DNA of 64,000 bases from Mantamonas sphyraenae. Its lineage: Eukaryota; CRuMs; Mantamonadidae. Of the stretch, positions 20,178 through 31,462 are shown piece by piece. The DNA lies in NCBI GenBank assembly GCA_026936335.1, contig JAPMXV010000044.1, positions 62,001 through 126,000 of the forward strand, given 5' to 3'. The notes under the pieces are model-generated. The model was not told where the DNA came from, made no database searches, and saw only the letters and a program-made list of their open reading frames with translations. A program made the position numbers and the translations under genes. Each line of letters opens with the position of its first letter. Position 1 is the stretch's first letter.

Positions 20178-23100
20178 TCATTCCGACGACGTCGATGACG
20201 ACGACGACGCACCAGACACGGTGGGCAAGTTGTCCAGGGTGGCTTTCCACGTGGCAATCCACTCGCTGAGCACAGAGACCATTTCGCCGTCGCGCTTGAC
20301 CTCGAGCTCCTCCTTCTCTTCCTCGGTCAGCTCGCGCCCCGCTGTGGACAGTTGCTTGACCTTGACAGTGCCGTTTGCCAGCTCATCGTCTCCAAACACA
20401 ACCACAAACGGGATATCCTTGGAGCTGGCGTAATCCAGCTGCTTTTTCAGGATGAGTTTCTTCTTGTACACAAACTCGGCCTTGATCTTGGCGTCCCAGA
20501 GAATCTTGCACACCCGCATGCGTTCCTCCAACATGTCGTTTCCGATCGATGCCACCAGCACCTCGGTTTCGACCTCGCGAACGGCGCCCGGGTTCTCGGC
20601 CATTTTTTGCTCCATGATGGCAAAGATGCGCTCGATGCCAATGGACACGCCCACGGCCGGGATGTCTCCACCCGAGTTGAACATGCCTACGAGCTTGTCG
20701 TAGCGCCCACCAGCGGCAATGGAGCCCACCTGGTTAGTTTCGGTAAACACAGCCTCGTAGATGACGCCAGTGTAGTAGTCCAGACCGCGAGCAAGGCTCA
20801 GGTCGAACGAAATCTTGTCCAACATTCCAAAAAAGTCGCAGTAGGTGAAGAGCAGGTCCAAATCAGCCAGCGCTTCCTTTCCCATGGCACTGTCGGCAAA
20901 CAGACCCTGGTCCACAAGGTGGTTGTACAGAGCTCGCGGCTCGTCCTTGAGAGTGACAAACGTCTCGATGCGGTCGGCCACCTCGGGATCCAGGCCCTTC
21001 TGATCGACCATCTCTGCACGCACAGCCTCCCAGGGCTCCTTGTCCAGCTTGTCGATGGCTGAGCAGATGGGACGCGTCTTGTCTTCGGGCACGCCGCACA
21101 GGTGCAGCATGCCGTCCAGCAGCTTCCTGTGATTCAGCTTGATCACATAGTTGCCAATGGCCAGTTCGTCGAGGATCTCCGAGAGGATTTTGAGCACCTC
21201 TGCGTCGGGAATCATCGGTTCGTACTCGCCGGCCACGTCGAAATCGCATTGGTAGAACTCGCGGAAGCGGCCGCGCTTCATAGCCGGGTTGTCGCGACGG
21301 TACACCTTGGCGATGTGGTAGCGCTTGATGTTGCCCACCGAGTGGATGGCCAGGTAGCGTGCAAACGGCACGGTGAGATCGTAGCGAAGGGCAAGGATCT
21401 CACCACCCTGGTCAGCCAGGTCGTAAATGAGCTTGGAGTCCTCGCCATACTTGCCTGTGAGGATGTCCTTGCGCTCAAACACGGGTGTATCGATGGTGAC
21501 GCCTCCGTGGCGCTTGAACACCTGCGTGATGGTGTTGAAGGCCTTTTCCCGGATGGCCATCTGGAAGGGCAGAAAATCACGCACACCCTTGGCAACCTTG
21601 GGCTTGATGGCACGCGTGTTGGTGGTGAGCACGGCGCTCAGCCATGTGTCCAGAGAGACGTTGAGCGGGTTGAGCTTGGCGCGAACGGAGAACAGCTGGT
21701 CCTGCAGCTCGGCGTCATCCAGACCCACCTTTGAGCCTTGCTGCAGGTACTTGAGTACCACAGCCGTCCCTGCGCCCAGTGTAATGTCGGGAGACATTTC
21801 CTTGCCCTTCTTCTTCGCCTTTTGCTTCTTGTTGTTCTTGTTGTTGGCCTTGGCACCGCCGGTGGAGCCGTCGTTGTTGGCAGCGGCCTCCTTCTCGCGC
21901 TTCTCCGCCAGTTTGGCCTCTGCAGCAGCTTTCTTCTGCATGGCGGCCTCGTAACGAGCAAAGTGCTCTTCCTGGCGCGCACGGATGGCGTGCGCGGAAA
22001 CGAGCGCTTCGATGGCCAGGATTGCGCTCAGCTGCGTGACCATGTCGTACGCAAGCATGGCACCGGACATGGGTTCAACTTCCACATGGTTGAGCTGCGA
22101 GTCGTCTGTGCTGTTGGCGACCTGGGCCAGGTACAACTGCACCGCACCCTCTGGGCCCGAGCCCGAAGATGAGGCGCTGATGGAAGACGACGCTTGTGCA
22201 GCGGCTCCAACGCGTGTGTCGCGCATGGAAATGCTGTAGATGCGGTCCAAGGCAATGGTGGCCTCCTGCTGCAGGGGGAACATGCCTGCTTCCGTGTTTG
22301 CCTTTGTGCCCTTGAGCATGTCGGGCAGGCTGTACAGGGAGGCACCGAGCACGGTGGTGTTGATGCGTGCCGACGCACCTGTGGCCAGCAGAGGGATGGC
22401 CGTGTCAAACGCAGACGCGACCTTCAGCAGTGGCGTGGCCATCTTCAGGTCGGTTTCCGCCTCGCAGGCGTTGATTTCGATCTTCATGGTGTCTGTTTGA
22501 GACATGGACAGGGGAGAGACGATGGTGAGAGAGAGGGTGTGAGTGTGTGTGAGTGCGTGCGTGCGCGTGGCAGCTACTGGGAAGGGTCGCAAAGATGTGT
22601 CACACGTACTCTGTGCGTTTTCCAGCATGTCGCGCGCAGGGCCGTGATACTGAGGGATGCAGGAGATGGAAAACACGTCGGCCTGTTTGCCCTTGCGCTT
22701 GTTGGCGAGACCAGAGCCGTCTGTGAGGAGTGACAGGTTCTCGGCGGATTGCATGTCTCCCTTGTGCGGGCGGTTCGTCTCAAACACGGAGCGGTTGAAA
22801 GGTTGCGTGGACGCCTGGATGGCCTCGCAGGTAAGAGCAGCCGTGGCGTCGGCGGTGTTGAGCAGGTTCTTGCTGGCAAAGGCAGTGAGGGCAAGAACGG
22901 CGCGTGCGCAAACGGGCGACGGGAGGATGAGCTCCTCCTCGCTCTCAAACAGACCTGGTGCCTGGAGACCAGCCTGCTCCAGGTACTGTCCAAGCGACTC
23001 GTCTGGCTCCGAAGCGATGCAGCCCACGCCGCGCATGGCCATGCACAGTGCCGTTTCTGCGTTGGATGATGCAGGGATCTGCGGAGCGGGGGTGAGCGAA

Positions 23101-23611
23101 AACAAAGCACGTGCGCGAGGGAAAGAGGGCCGTAGGAACGTGTGTGTGTGTGTGTGCACATGGAGCAGCGACTTACATGCAGTGGGATGTTTGCGTTGAA
23201 GAGGGAAAGGACAAAGTCGACGACAGCGAAGCGCACTCGCGTTTTCTGCAGCAGCAGAGCGAGAAGCAAGAGACTCGCACGGCGTTGCTCGTCGTTCAGG
23301 GGCTCCTCCTGCGCCAGATCTCCGAATACACTCTGGTCCAGCTCGGGCATGATGGACTGTACATGCCAAGGAGGTAGGACCCGGTGTGTGTGTGTGTGTG
23401 TGTGTCAGTGTGTGTCAGAAGGATGTGGGGAAGAGAACCGGAGGTGGGATCGGCGAAATCGGCGTACCTCGCCCTTGCGGCCAGCCTTGTTCTTTTTCAG
23501 GCCAGCTGCGCTCTGTTCACTCAGCTCCACAGTGCTGGTTTGAATGGCAGCCAGCTGCACCAGCTCTTCCAGCTCCAGGGATTGGCCAAGGGTGGTTGCG
23601 GACGAAGACAT
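20178..23611 (-). CDS. HARS1: Histidyl-tRNA synthetase with N-terminal aromatic-ammonia-lyase-like domain
   Basis: Four exons (23468-23611, 23177-23356, 22610-23078, 20178-22492) encode 1,035 residues, about twice a normal HisRS. The C-terminal half is complete: KGVRDFLPFQMAIREK, motif 2 RGRFREFYQCDFD, LARGLDYYTGVIYE, AAGGRYDKLVGMF, and the HisRS anticodon-binding domain. The first 500 residues resemble histidine/phenylalanine ammonia-lyases: ETNRPHKGDMQSAENLSLL, FSISCIPQYHGPARDMLENA, and an EIN motif. The stretch that aligns by eye with the catalytic MIO loop has lost the Ala-Ser-Gly triad (IPASSNAETAL), so lyase activity is unlikely. A Lys-rich linker joins the two halves. The polycystin gene follows on the same strand after 69 bp. 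Confidence 0.9.
23384..23405. repeat. (GT)n microsatellite in HisRS intron 1
   Basis: GT dinucleotide run within the first intron of the HisRS gene. A second GT run lies in intron 2 at 23140-23156. Confidence 0.75.
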
Positions 23612-23689
23612 GAGTTGTGGTGCTGGCGCCGGGGCCGCCAGCCAAACTGATCTCATTCAAACACACATTCATTCGTGCAACCCACGCAA
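23612..23689. promoter_or_regulatory. Divergent promoter spacer, HisRS / NIF3-like
   Basis: 78 bp between the two start codons; no recognised element. Confidence 0.45.
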
Positions 23690-24037
23690 ATGAGCAAGAG
23701 TGTGCCTGCGTTCTCCCGTTGTCTCGTCGTCACATTTGTCAGCAGCGACGCACTTGAAGCCGTGTGCGACGCGTTGGCAGCCGCAGGCGCAGGCGTCCAA
23801 GGAGAGTACACCAAGTGCTCTTTTGTGCTTGAAGGCACAGGGCGCTTCTTGCCCTCGTTGGAAGCAGATCCACACACGGGCAAGGTGGGCGAGCTCGCCA
23901 AGGAGACGGAGCTCCGTGTGGAGACGTGGTGCCCTGCAGACGCAGCCAAACAGGTGGTGGCCGCCATCAAAGAAGCACACCCGTACGAAGAACCGGTCAT
24001 CCACGTCATGCCCTTGCTAGATGTGGAGGATTTGTGA
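23690..24037 (+). CDS. Stand-alone NIF3/YqfO PII-like domain protein
   Basis: Intronless, 115 residues. It matches the PII-like insert or C-terminal domain found in NIF3/YqfO proteins: VVTFVSSDALEAVCDALAAA, the GEYTKCSFVLEGTGRF turn, a Gly/Glu strand pair, and the hallmark AIKEAHPYEEPVIHVMPL near the end. In NIF3 this domain is inserted in a metal-binding protein; stand-alone copies exist and are of unknown function. The fold suggests a trimer like PII or CutA. The ATG at 23690 is the first in frame. It lies between HisRS (divergent) and SEC31 (convergent, 37 bp away). Confidence 0.75.
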   Translation: MSKSVPAFSRCLVVTFVSSDALEAVCDALAAAGAGVQGEYTKCSFVLEGTGRFLPSLEADPHTGKVGELAKETELRVETWCPADAAKQVVAAIKEAHPYEEPVIHVMPLLDVEDL

Positions 24038-24074
24038 TTGAATCCAGCGCGTCTGCTCTTCATTTTCCATCTCT

Positions 24075-27000
24075 TCAAATTTTCAGTCGCTTGGCGAGGC
24101 TCAGCAGGGTCTTGAGGCCGGTGAGCTCATGTCCAATCTCCTTAAAGTACGTCTTGGCGAGATCCTTCTGGAGCTTGGCGGCGGCGTCGTAGTTGCGCGA
24201 CTGCAAAGCGCCGGCGAGCTGCGGGAGGGCAGCCACGGCTTGGTCGGGAACCTCGCCGTTGGCCAGCTTGGCCAGCAGGTTCTCCAGACGCTTGGAGACG
24301 TCTGCAGCCTGCTTGTTCTGTGCGGTGGCCAGGTTTTGCGCCTGGATGGTCTCCAGGACAGCGGAAAACCCTGCCACGAGCGCCTTTTGCTCCTCGGTGG
24401 GCTCAGCCTGCACCTTCTGCTCCTCCACCTGCTTTTGCTTGCCTGCGTTGCCGCTGGAAGACATCTGTCCGCCTGTGTTGCCTCCCTGCATGCCGCCTGC
24501 GTTCTGCGCATTGCCTCCCATGCTGCTGCTGCTGCCGCTGCTGTTTCCGCTGCCGCTGCTGTTGCTGTTGTTCTTCTGTGCCTCCTTGGGGTTGAAGAAT
24601 TCCATGTTGCCCGTGTTGCCCATCATGTTGTTGGTGTTGGTGTTGACGTTGCCGTTGTTTGCGTTGTTGGTGTTGCTCGGCACGTACGGCGTGCCTTGGT
24701 TGACCGTGTTGTTCGAGTTGGGGTTGTACATGGCGTTGGGGTTGTAGAACTGTTGCTGCTGTTGCTGCTGCTGTTGCTGCTGCGCCGCTGCGGCTGCCTC
24801 CTGCGCCCTTCGCGCTTCGGCTGCCTGCCGTGCGGCCTGTTGTGCCGCCATCGAGTTCATGCCCTGCGGCGTGCCAGCGTTGTTCTCATACCTCGACGTG
24901 TCGATGGGTCCACTTGAGTACGGGTTGGCCTTTTGCTGCCCGCCTTGCTGCTGCACCTGCTGTTGCGCCTGCTGCTGCGCCTGTTGCGCTTGCTGCGCCG
25001 CCTGCTGCTGCTGGCGCTGCGCCTCTGCAGCCTGCATCTTGGCCGCCTGCTGGCTTTGCGTACCCACAAACACCGTTTTGTACGGCAGAGGCGGCGGGGC
25101 CATGTCCACGCGTCCCTGCAACGCAAAGAACAGCCTGTGCTTGAGCTCGAGCAACGAGTCGTCGCCCTCGCCTGGGCGTTCGTTTTCGCCCGCCAGCTGC
25201 AGGTAGCGCAGAGACGTCTCGAGTGCGCCCTGTGCTGCAAGCACCTGTGCGTAGCGGTTGTACACCTGCGTCATCACCGACGGCGGCGAGCGGCTGTCCA
25301 CGGACTTTTGGAAGATGACCATGCGTTCGACCAGCTCCTGCAGAGCCTCGTTCGTCTCCTGGCCCTTGGCCGTGCGCGTGTTGAACTCGTCCAGCCACAT
25401 CTGGCCCAGGCGTTCCATGTCTGCAGCGCACATGAAGCAAAGCATGGCTGCGTTGGTGTCGCCTGCCTCGTTGACCAGACGCTCGGCCAGAATCTGGCAG
25501 AAGCGCTGGAACTGGTCCTTTTGGGCAAAGGTGATGATCACACCCAGGGTCTCCTTCCACTCGGCCAGGTCCGAGCTCTCCACCACAGGGCTGATGTCCT
25601 TCTGCATCAGCGCCTGCAGCAGCTGCACGTGCTTAGCCTCGCGGCGCAGGTTCAAGTATGTGGCCTGTGTCTTGCTCCACAGCTCGCGGTTCATCGAAGC
25701 AAACATAATGGCGTCGGCATAATTGCCTGTGGCAAAGCATGTGCGCACCACAGCCTCAAAATCGCCTGTCTTGGCCGCGTTCCACAGCATCTTGTCCACG
25801 CTTGCGTCCTGCTGCGCCGCAAACGGCTTGGCGGGGAAGAACGGGCTCTCGGGCTCGGCCTCTGCCTCGTCCTCGTTCGTCACTGCCACCTCCTGTGGCT
25901 CGGGCTCGCTCTGTTCTGTCTGTGGCTCTGCGTTGATGGCAAAGCCTTCGTCGTCGCCTGCCGACGAGCCTCCAAACAGTTCCATGGGATCTGCCGCCTG
26001 CACGGGCGAGTCCTTGGCAGCGTCGTCGTCGCCGTCCTCTCCTTCGCCGGCTGCCGCCTCGGCCTCGGCTTCAGCTTCAGCTGCGTCATCGTTGCCGATG
26101 TCTGCTGCGTCGGCTGCACCTGCCTCTGCGGAGGCCTTGGGGCGCTGGTCCTCGGGCAGGCGGTCGTTGGTAAAGTCGCGCACCTCGTCGAGGAGGTCGT
26201 CCAGATCAAGGTCAAAGTAGTCCAGCAGCTGTTCACGCGAATCGTTCTTGAACAGGACGCCGAGCAGCTTCCACATCTGTGCGTCCTGCGGGTCCTTGGC
26301 CGCGGCCTGCTTCTCGTCGCAGAACTGAACAAAGGTCTCGTCAAACATGGTCTGCTCGAGCGCTTCGGACTGCTTCAGAAGGTCGTTCTCCTGGTTGAGT
26401 TTGTAGACGTGCAGGGACGGCGTGGGTGTCGCGGTCTTGCCCTTGCCTGCGCTGCTGTTGCTGGAAGACGACGACGACGACGAAGACTTTGCGTCATCGT
26501 CGATGCCACCGTTTGAAAAGGAGACCAGGCGGCCGCCAAAGCCAAAGGTGGCGCCGACGGGACGCTGGAGCCAGCGCGGTGCGTTGATGACTGCCTTGGA
26601 CTCGCCTCCGGCCGAGGAGATGTCGCCCAGGCCTTCGACGTTGTTTGTCTTTGAGGTGTGCACGTCTTGGAGGGAGTACACGGCGAGCTTGCTCTCGAAG
26701 GAACAGGTGCAGAGGACGGCGGGGATCTTGGGAGACCACTGGACGTCAAAGTTCCAGTTGGAGCTCTGGGGCAGCTCGCAGAGGATTTCGCCGGTGTTGG
26801 GGTTCCAACACAGCGTGCGGTTGTCCTTGCCACAAGTGAGCAGGAGGCCCGAGTCGTTGGGGCACCAGGAGACGGAGAGAATGCCTCGGTCATGGCCACT
26901 CATCTCCATGACGGGCTGGTAGGCGTTGCGCAGATCCCAGAGCTGCATGACGGGTCGCTTGTCGTCGTCAGAGGCAGTGATGATTTGGGTGCTGACCTCG

Positions 27001-28053
27001 GGGCTCCAGGCGATGGCCTTGTACTTCAGGGGCTTGTCAGGGTCGGTGAAGGAGATTGCGGCGCGCTTCTCCTTGACGTCCCACACAGTGGACATGCCGC
27101 TGCTACTGGTGGAGGCCATGATGTGGGCGACCTTGCGGTTCCAGGAGACACAAGAAATGTCCAGGGGACCTGTCTGGGACTTGTTCTTGGCGGCAAAGGA
27201 AAACACCTTTGGGGTTCCAGGCGCAGCAAGGTCCCACATGAAGATCTGTGCGGGTGATGGAGGGCAGTGTGGTGGCCAAGTGCGAGAGGAACGGGGTTGG
27301 GATGTGAGCATGGCGTTGGGGAAGTGGGGGCAGGCCCGGGAAGGGGCTGTTCCGTGACGAAGAGGGAAGGGCTGAAGAAATGCGCCCGCGGGTTTTCCCT
27401 CCCTCGCGGGTGTGGAAGGGCAGACGGACAGGAACGGACCTCGGAGTTGTTGGAGCCGGAAGCAAGGAGGTTAGGCTGGTGCGGGTTAAAGTCGAGACCG
27501 CGTACGGGGCCGCTGTGGTGCTCTGCGTGGGCGAGGACTGGGTCGCCGAGAGACGGGTCACTGTGCGCCGGCATGACGTCAGCTGGAAACGCTCGGCGGC
27601 AAGGGCAGGGGCGAGAGAAATGTCGGGACGAGGCGGGCAGGCGGGAGGACGAGGAGGGCAAGAATGGATGCAGGTGGGTGTGGAGGCAATGTGGGGCCCA
27701 TGGGTGGAGGTGTGGGAGGAAGGGAAAACGTACAGAATGGCAGCCGGGTTCCAGACACACAGGGCGCCGTTGTCAAGGCCGCCGGCAAGAATGCCATAGG
27801 GAAAGTCGTCCGAGGCGGTGGCTGTGCCCCACGCAAGGCGGTGGAAGCGGTACTTGACGGCAGCAGAGCCGAGGACGGGCATCTGGTCATCCTGCTCGCT
27901 GAGGTTGAGGGAGAAGAGCTCGAGCTGGGCGGTCGACTGGAACGTGTGGTCCATGTGGCCTGCCACGGTGCCAGCAGCCAGCAGATTGGGGTTCTGCGGC
28001 GTCGGACTCCACGCAATGGTGGCCGAGCGGTCGGCTTCTTTGAGTTTGCCCAT
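24075..28053 (-). CDS. SEC31: COPII outer-coat protein SEC31
   Basis: Three exons (27734-28053, 27440-27560, 24075-27245) encode 1,203 residues. The seven-bladed WD40 head is assembled across the introns: AAILDPSLGDPV joins exons 1-2 and NNSEIFMWDLAAPGTPK joins exons 2-3. HHSGPVRGLDFNPHQPNLLA, VSWNRKVAHIMAS and SWCPNDSGLLLTCGKDNRTL are typical SEC31 blades. The helical ACE1 domain follows an acidic linker (about residues 560-660). A Gln/Asn/Pro-rich disordered region with a poly-Gln run precedes the small C-terminal helical domain (AKTYFKEIGHELTGLKTLLS). SEC31 with SEC13 forms the cage of ER-to-Golgi vesicles. The exon 2 donor is GTCCGT, a weak but valid GT site. Confidence 0.94.
24747..24783 (-). 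repeat. Poly-Gln coding tract in SEC31
   Basis: CAG/CAA codons (read on the minus strand) encode an uninterrupted Gln run within the disordered region of SEC31. Confidence 0.8.
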
Positions 28054-28150
28054 TGTGTGTGGTTGGTGGGGGTGTGTTTTTGGTGGCTGGGAGCGCGCTT
28101 CTGGCCAGCACATCTCCAGTCTCCCAGTTGCGCACACAAAGACACACACC
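28054..28150. promoter_or_regulatory. Divergent promoter spacer, SEC31 / OSTC
   Basis: 97 bp between starts of two secretory-pathway genes; contains TGCGCA at 28129-28134. Shared control of SEC31 and OSTC from one spacer would be logical but is inference. Confidence 0.45.
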
Positions 28151-28953
28151 ATGCAGGCGATCGACAATGTGCTCAAGCTGCCCTTCAAGGTGCTGCAAGT
28201 GCCGGACACGCGCCTGCGCATGCCGCGCCCGCAACGACCTTCGGCCATGACCATCTTTGCCCTCTTCTTTGTGTCCTACTTCCTGGTCATCTCGGGCATC
28301 ATCTACGACGTACGTGTGGCCTGGACGGGCGTGAGCGCATCCCTTGCGCATGTTGCATGTTGCCCTTTTGCCTGTCCCTGCGCTGTGTGACTGTGGTGGC
28401 CCCTGTGACGTGGTCAACATTTTCGTGACGCTGACGCCCTCGCTCCCTCGCCCACCTTGCCACCCGCACACTGTGCTGCGTGACCCTGGCGCACTTGTGA
28501 CCCCCCCACCGCGCGCAGGTCATTGTGGAGCCGCCTAGCATCGGCTCGCACCAGGATGAAACCGGCGCTGTGAAGCCTGTGGCCTTCCTGTAGGTTGCGT
28601 GCATGAGAGGCGTTTTCGCCACGCTCGGTCTCCTTGTTTGGCAAACGCGCACACCCTCTGACGCTGCCGCACTCGACTGCCCACGTGCCCTTGTGCACGC
28701 CTGTCTTGCCTCACCACACAGCCAATACCGTGTCAACGGACAGTTTATCATTGAGGGTCTGTCGGCTGGCGCCATGTTTGCCATTGGCGCAGGCGGCATC
28801 ATCCTGCTCGACAAGGCCTTTGCAAAGGAAAACGACGCGACCACGCGCTACTTGCTGCTCGGTCTGGGCTTCCTCGCCGTCGTCATGGCGTACAACATCT
28901 CCATCGTCTTTCTCAAGATGAAGATCCCGGGCTATCTTGTATCCAGTTCATAA
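28151..28953 (+). CDS. OSTC: Oligosaccharyltransferase complex subunit OSTC
   Basis: Three exons (28151-28309, 28519-28589, 28722-28953) encode 153 residues, the usual size. [20 protein letters not shown] leads into TM1. The exon 1-2 joint gives [15 protein letters not shown] and the exon 2-3 joint gives [19 protein letters not shown], both near-diagnostic for OSTC. Two more membrane helices follow, and the protein ends [15 protein letters not shown] sits in the STT3A-type oligosaccharyltransferase and docks it to the Sec61 translocon for co-translational N-glycosylation. It ends 38 bp before the stop of bS21m on the opposite strand. Confidence 0.95.
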
Positions 28954-28991
28954 ACGGCCTGCTTTTCATTCTCCCTCTCTCGACGCTGCAC

Positions 28992-29342
28992 TCAGAAGCC
29001 CCTGTGGCGCTTCCACAAGATCCATCGGATCTTCTCCTTGAGCTTGCGCCTCTGAATCCGCCTGCTCTGCTCCTTGCGCACACGCACGCGCATCTCGGCG
29101 GGCTTCTCGTGAAAGCGGCCCGAGCGAATCTCCTTGACAAAGCCTTCCTTGATCATCTTGCGCTTCAGACGCTTCATGGCGAGTTCTGTGTTGTTGTCAA
29201 TCACGTCGATGTGCATGCCCGTCCTGTTGGCTGTGTGTGTGTGCCATCGTATCCCTTGTGGGTCAGCATGTGCGTGTGTATGCCCGCCTGCCAGGCATGC
29301 AACTCACTCGGTGTGCTCGTCGAGAACCACCTGTGCACGCAT
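28992..29342 (-). CDS. MRPS21: Mitochondrial ribosomal protein bS21m
   Basis: Two exons (29308-29342, 28992-29223) encode 88 residues from the ATG at 29342. The joint reads [20 protein letters not shown] and the body ([20 protein letters not shown], then an Arg/Lys-rich tail) matches the S21 family. It belongs to the small mitochondrial ribosomal subunit. The start is uncertain: the frame is open upstream without another nearby ATG, and a different-frame ATG at 29491 begins an Arg/Ser-rich peptide that would suit a mitochondrial presequence but has no clean splice into this exon. As modelled it lacks a presequence, which some bS21m proteins do. Confidence 0.75.
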
Positions 29343-29729
29343 GAAGGTCCTGTCCGTGCGGATGCGCCCCCTGTTGCATCCACGACCATCCCCACTTGCG
29401 TTGTGCTGCTGCGTTGCACACTGCGCAGCAGCATGCCCGTCATTTCCAGCCCAGCCGTTCTTGCCTCTGTGGCAAGCAACCTGGAGAACATCGTAGCGCT
29501 GGCCAGCCCAGCGCTTCCGAATCGTCATGTGAGTCTCTCTTTCCTGCCGTGCCCTCCTCAACCCGTCGATTTTGCATGTGCGCCAAGCCTGCTTTGTCCA
29601 CTTCCCGTTGGCGCCTCGTCTGCCTGTCGCCGGAAGGCCTGGCACGTTGCTGTGGCGTTTCCCGCTCAGCAGCTCGATTCCGCCGCTGACCCGTCCCGTT
29701 CGCTTCCTTCCCCTCACCCCTGCAGCACA
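29343..29729. promoter_or_regulatory. Divergent spacer bS21m / RPT1, the longest gene-free stretch
   Basis: 387 bp between the modelled starts, long for this window. It may hold an unrecognised upstream exon of bS21m (see that entry) or a 5' UTR intron of RPT1; a polypyrimidine stretch and CAG occur just before the RPT1 ATG at 29730. I see no independent gene or repeat in it. Confidence 0.4.
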
Positions 29730-31422
29730 ATGTCCAAGAAGAGCGAGCAAAAGGACGACCAGGTGGCCGACGCCATGGTGGAGGATGATAAGAAGAAGGA
29801 CGACAAGGGCAAGGGTAAAGCCAAGGAAGAGGACGAGAAGAAGAAGGACGCTCCGCTCAAGTCTCTCGACGCGGGCGACATCGAGCTCCTGAAGACCTAT
29901 GGCCAGGGCCCGTACGCCCGCCTCATCAAAACTGTCGAGGACGACATCAAGGACATCACCAAAAAGGTCGACGACGTCGCAGGTGTCAAGGAGTCTGACA
30001 CTGGCCTCACTCCGCCCACTCACTGGGATCTCGTCGCTGACAAGCAGATGATGTCCAGCGAGCAGCCTCTGCAGGTGTGTTGTGCCTTCCACATCCCGCC
30101 CTTGCCCGTTTGCTCTGTTGCTTGCCCTGTGCATTTGGCCCAATGCGTGCTGGCGTGCCGGACGGAAAAACTGACCCGCCCTCAATTCCCTCCCAGGTTG
30201 CCCGCTGCACAAAGATCATCAACGCTGGCCAGGACGACGCCAAGTATGTCATCAACGTCCGCCAGTACGCAAAGTTTGTCGTCGGCCTCGGCGAGAACGT
30301 GGCACCCACAGATATCGAAGAGGGCATGCGTGTAGGGTACGTATTCGACGCAACCGCTGAGCGTTTTCGCGCGCCTCTCATTCCTACCACCCGCCCTTCC
30401 GCCCGTCGGCGTCTCACATGTGCTGCGTTCCCTCGTTCCCGTGACATCCCCTCACCCACCAACACACACACACACACACACTCACACACATACGTACACG
30501 CACACATGCACAAACACACCACACCCTTCTACGCAAACACAGCGTGGAGCGCAACAAGTACTCCATCCAACTTCCGCTGCCGCCGCGCATCGACCCCACC
30601 GTGACCATGATGACGGTGGAGGAGAAGCCCGATGTGACGTACGACCAGGTGGGTGGATGTAAGGAGCAGATTGAACAGCTGCGCGAGGTGGTGGAGCTTC
30701 CCCTCCTTCACCCGGAGCGCTATGTCGACTTGGGTATCGACCCGCCCAAGGGTGTGCTGCTGTACGGACCGCCGGGCACAGGCAAGACCCTTGCCGCACG
30801 TGCTGTGGCCAACCGCACCGACGCCTGCTTCATCCGCGTCATTGGCTCGGAACTTGTGCAAAAGTATGTGGGTGAGGGTGCTCGCCTTGTGCGCGAACTC
30901 TTCCAGATGGCCAAGCAGAAGAAGGCCTGTATCATCTTTATCGACGAGGTGGACGCCGTCGGTGGTGCCCGCTTCGACGACGGCGCAGGCTCCGACAACG
31001 AAGTCCAGCGAACCATGCTCGAGCTCATCAACCAGCTCGACGGCTTTGACTCTCGCGGTAACATCAAGGTTCTGATGGCCACCAACCGACCAGACACCCT
31101 CGATCCGGCCCTCTTGCGCCCGGGACGTCTGGACCGCAAGGTCGAGTTTGGCGTTCCCGACCAGTCCGGCCGCTCCCAGATCTTCAGCATCCACGCAAAC
31201 GCCATGAACTGCGAAAAAGACATCCGCTTTGAGCTGCTTGCTCGTCTCTGCCCCAACGCTACCGGCGCAGACATCCGCAGCATCTGTACCGAAGCTGGCA
31301 TGTTTGCCATCCGCGATCGTCGCCGCACAATCGTCGAAAAGGACTTTCTCCGCGCCATTGACAAGGTGTTCAAGTCTGGCAAGAAGTTCAGTGCCACCAG
31401 TCAGTACCTGGTGTACAATTGA
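29730..31422 (+). CDS. PSMC2: 26S proteasome AAA-ATPase subunit RPT1
   Basis: Three exons (29730-30074, 30197-30336, 30543-31422) encode 454 residues (human 433). The first 40 residues are highly charged Lys/Asp/Glu. After the coiled-coil/OB region the joints give [20 protein letters not shown] and [19 protein letters not shown]. The AAA domain has [11 protein letters not shown], Walker A GPPGTGKT at 237-244, Walker [14 protein letters not shown], the pore loop [13 protein letters not shown] and the second region of homology [18 protein letters not shown]. Stretches such as [15 protein letters not shown] and the end ATSQYLVYN identify RPT1 among the six RPTs. It unfolds and translocates substrates into the 20S core. 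Intron 2 contains a long CA repeat. Confidence 0.96.
30461..30520. repeat. (CA)n-rich tract in RPT1 intron 2
   Basis: Near-continuous CA dinucleotide stretch with a few interruptions, ending about 20 bp before the 3' splice site. Confidence 0.75.
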
Positions 31423-31462
31423 TCAATCAAAATGAACCCCTTTTTTCTTCATCAACGTCACG

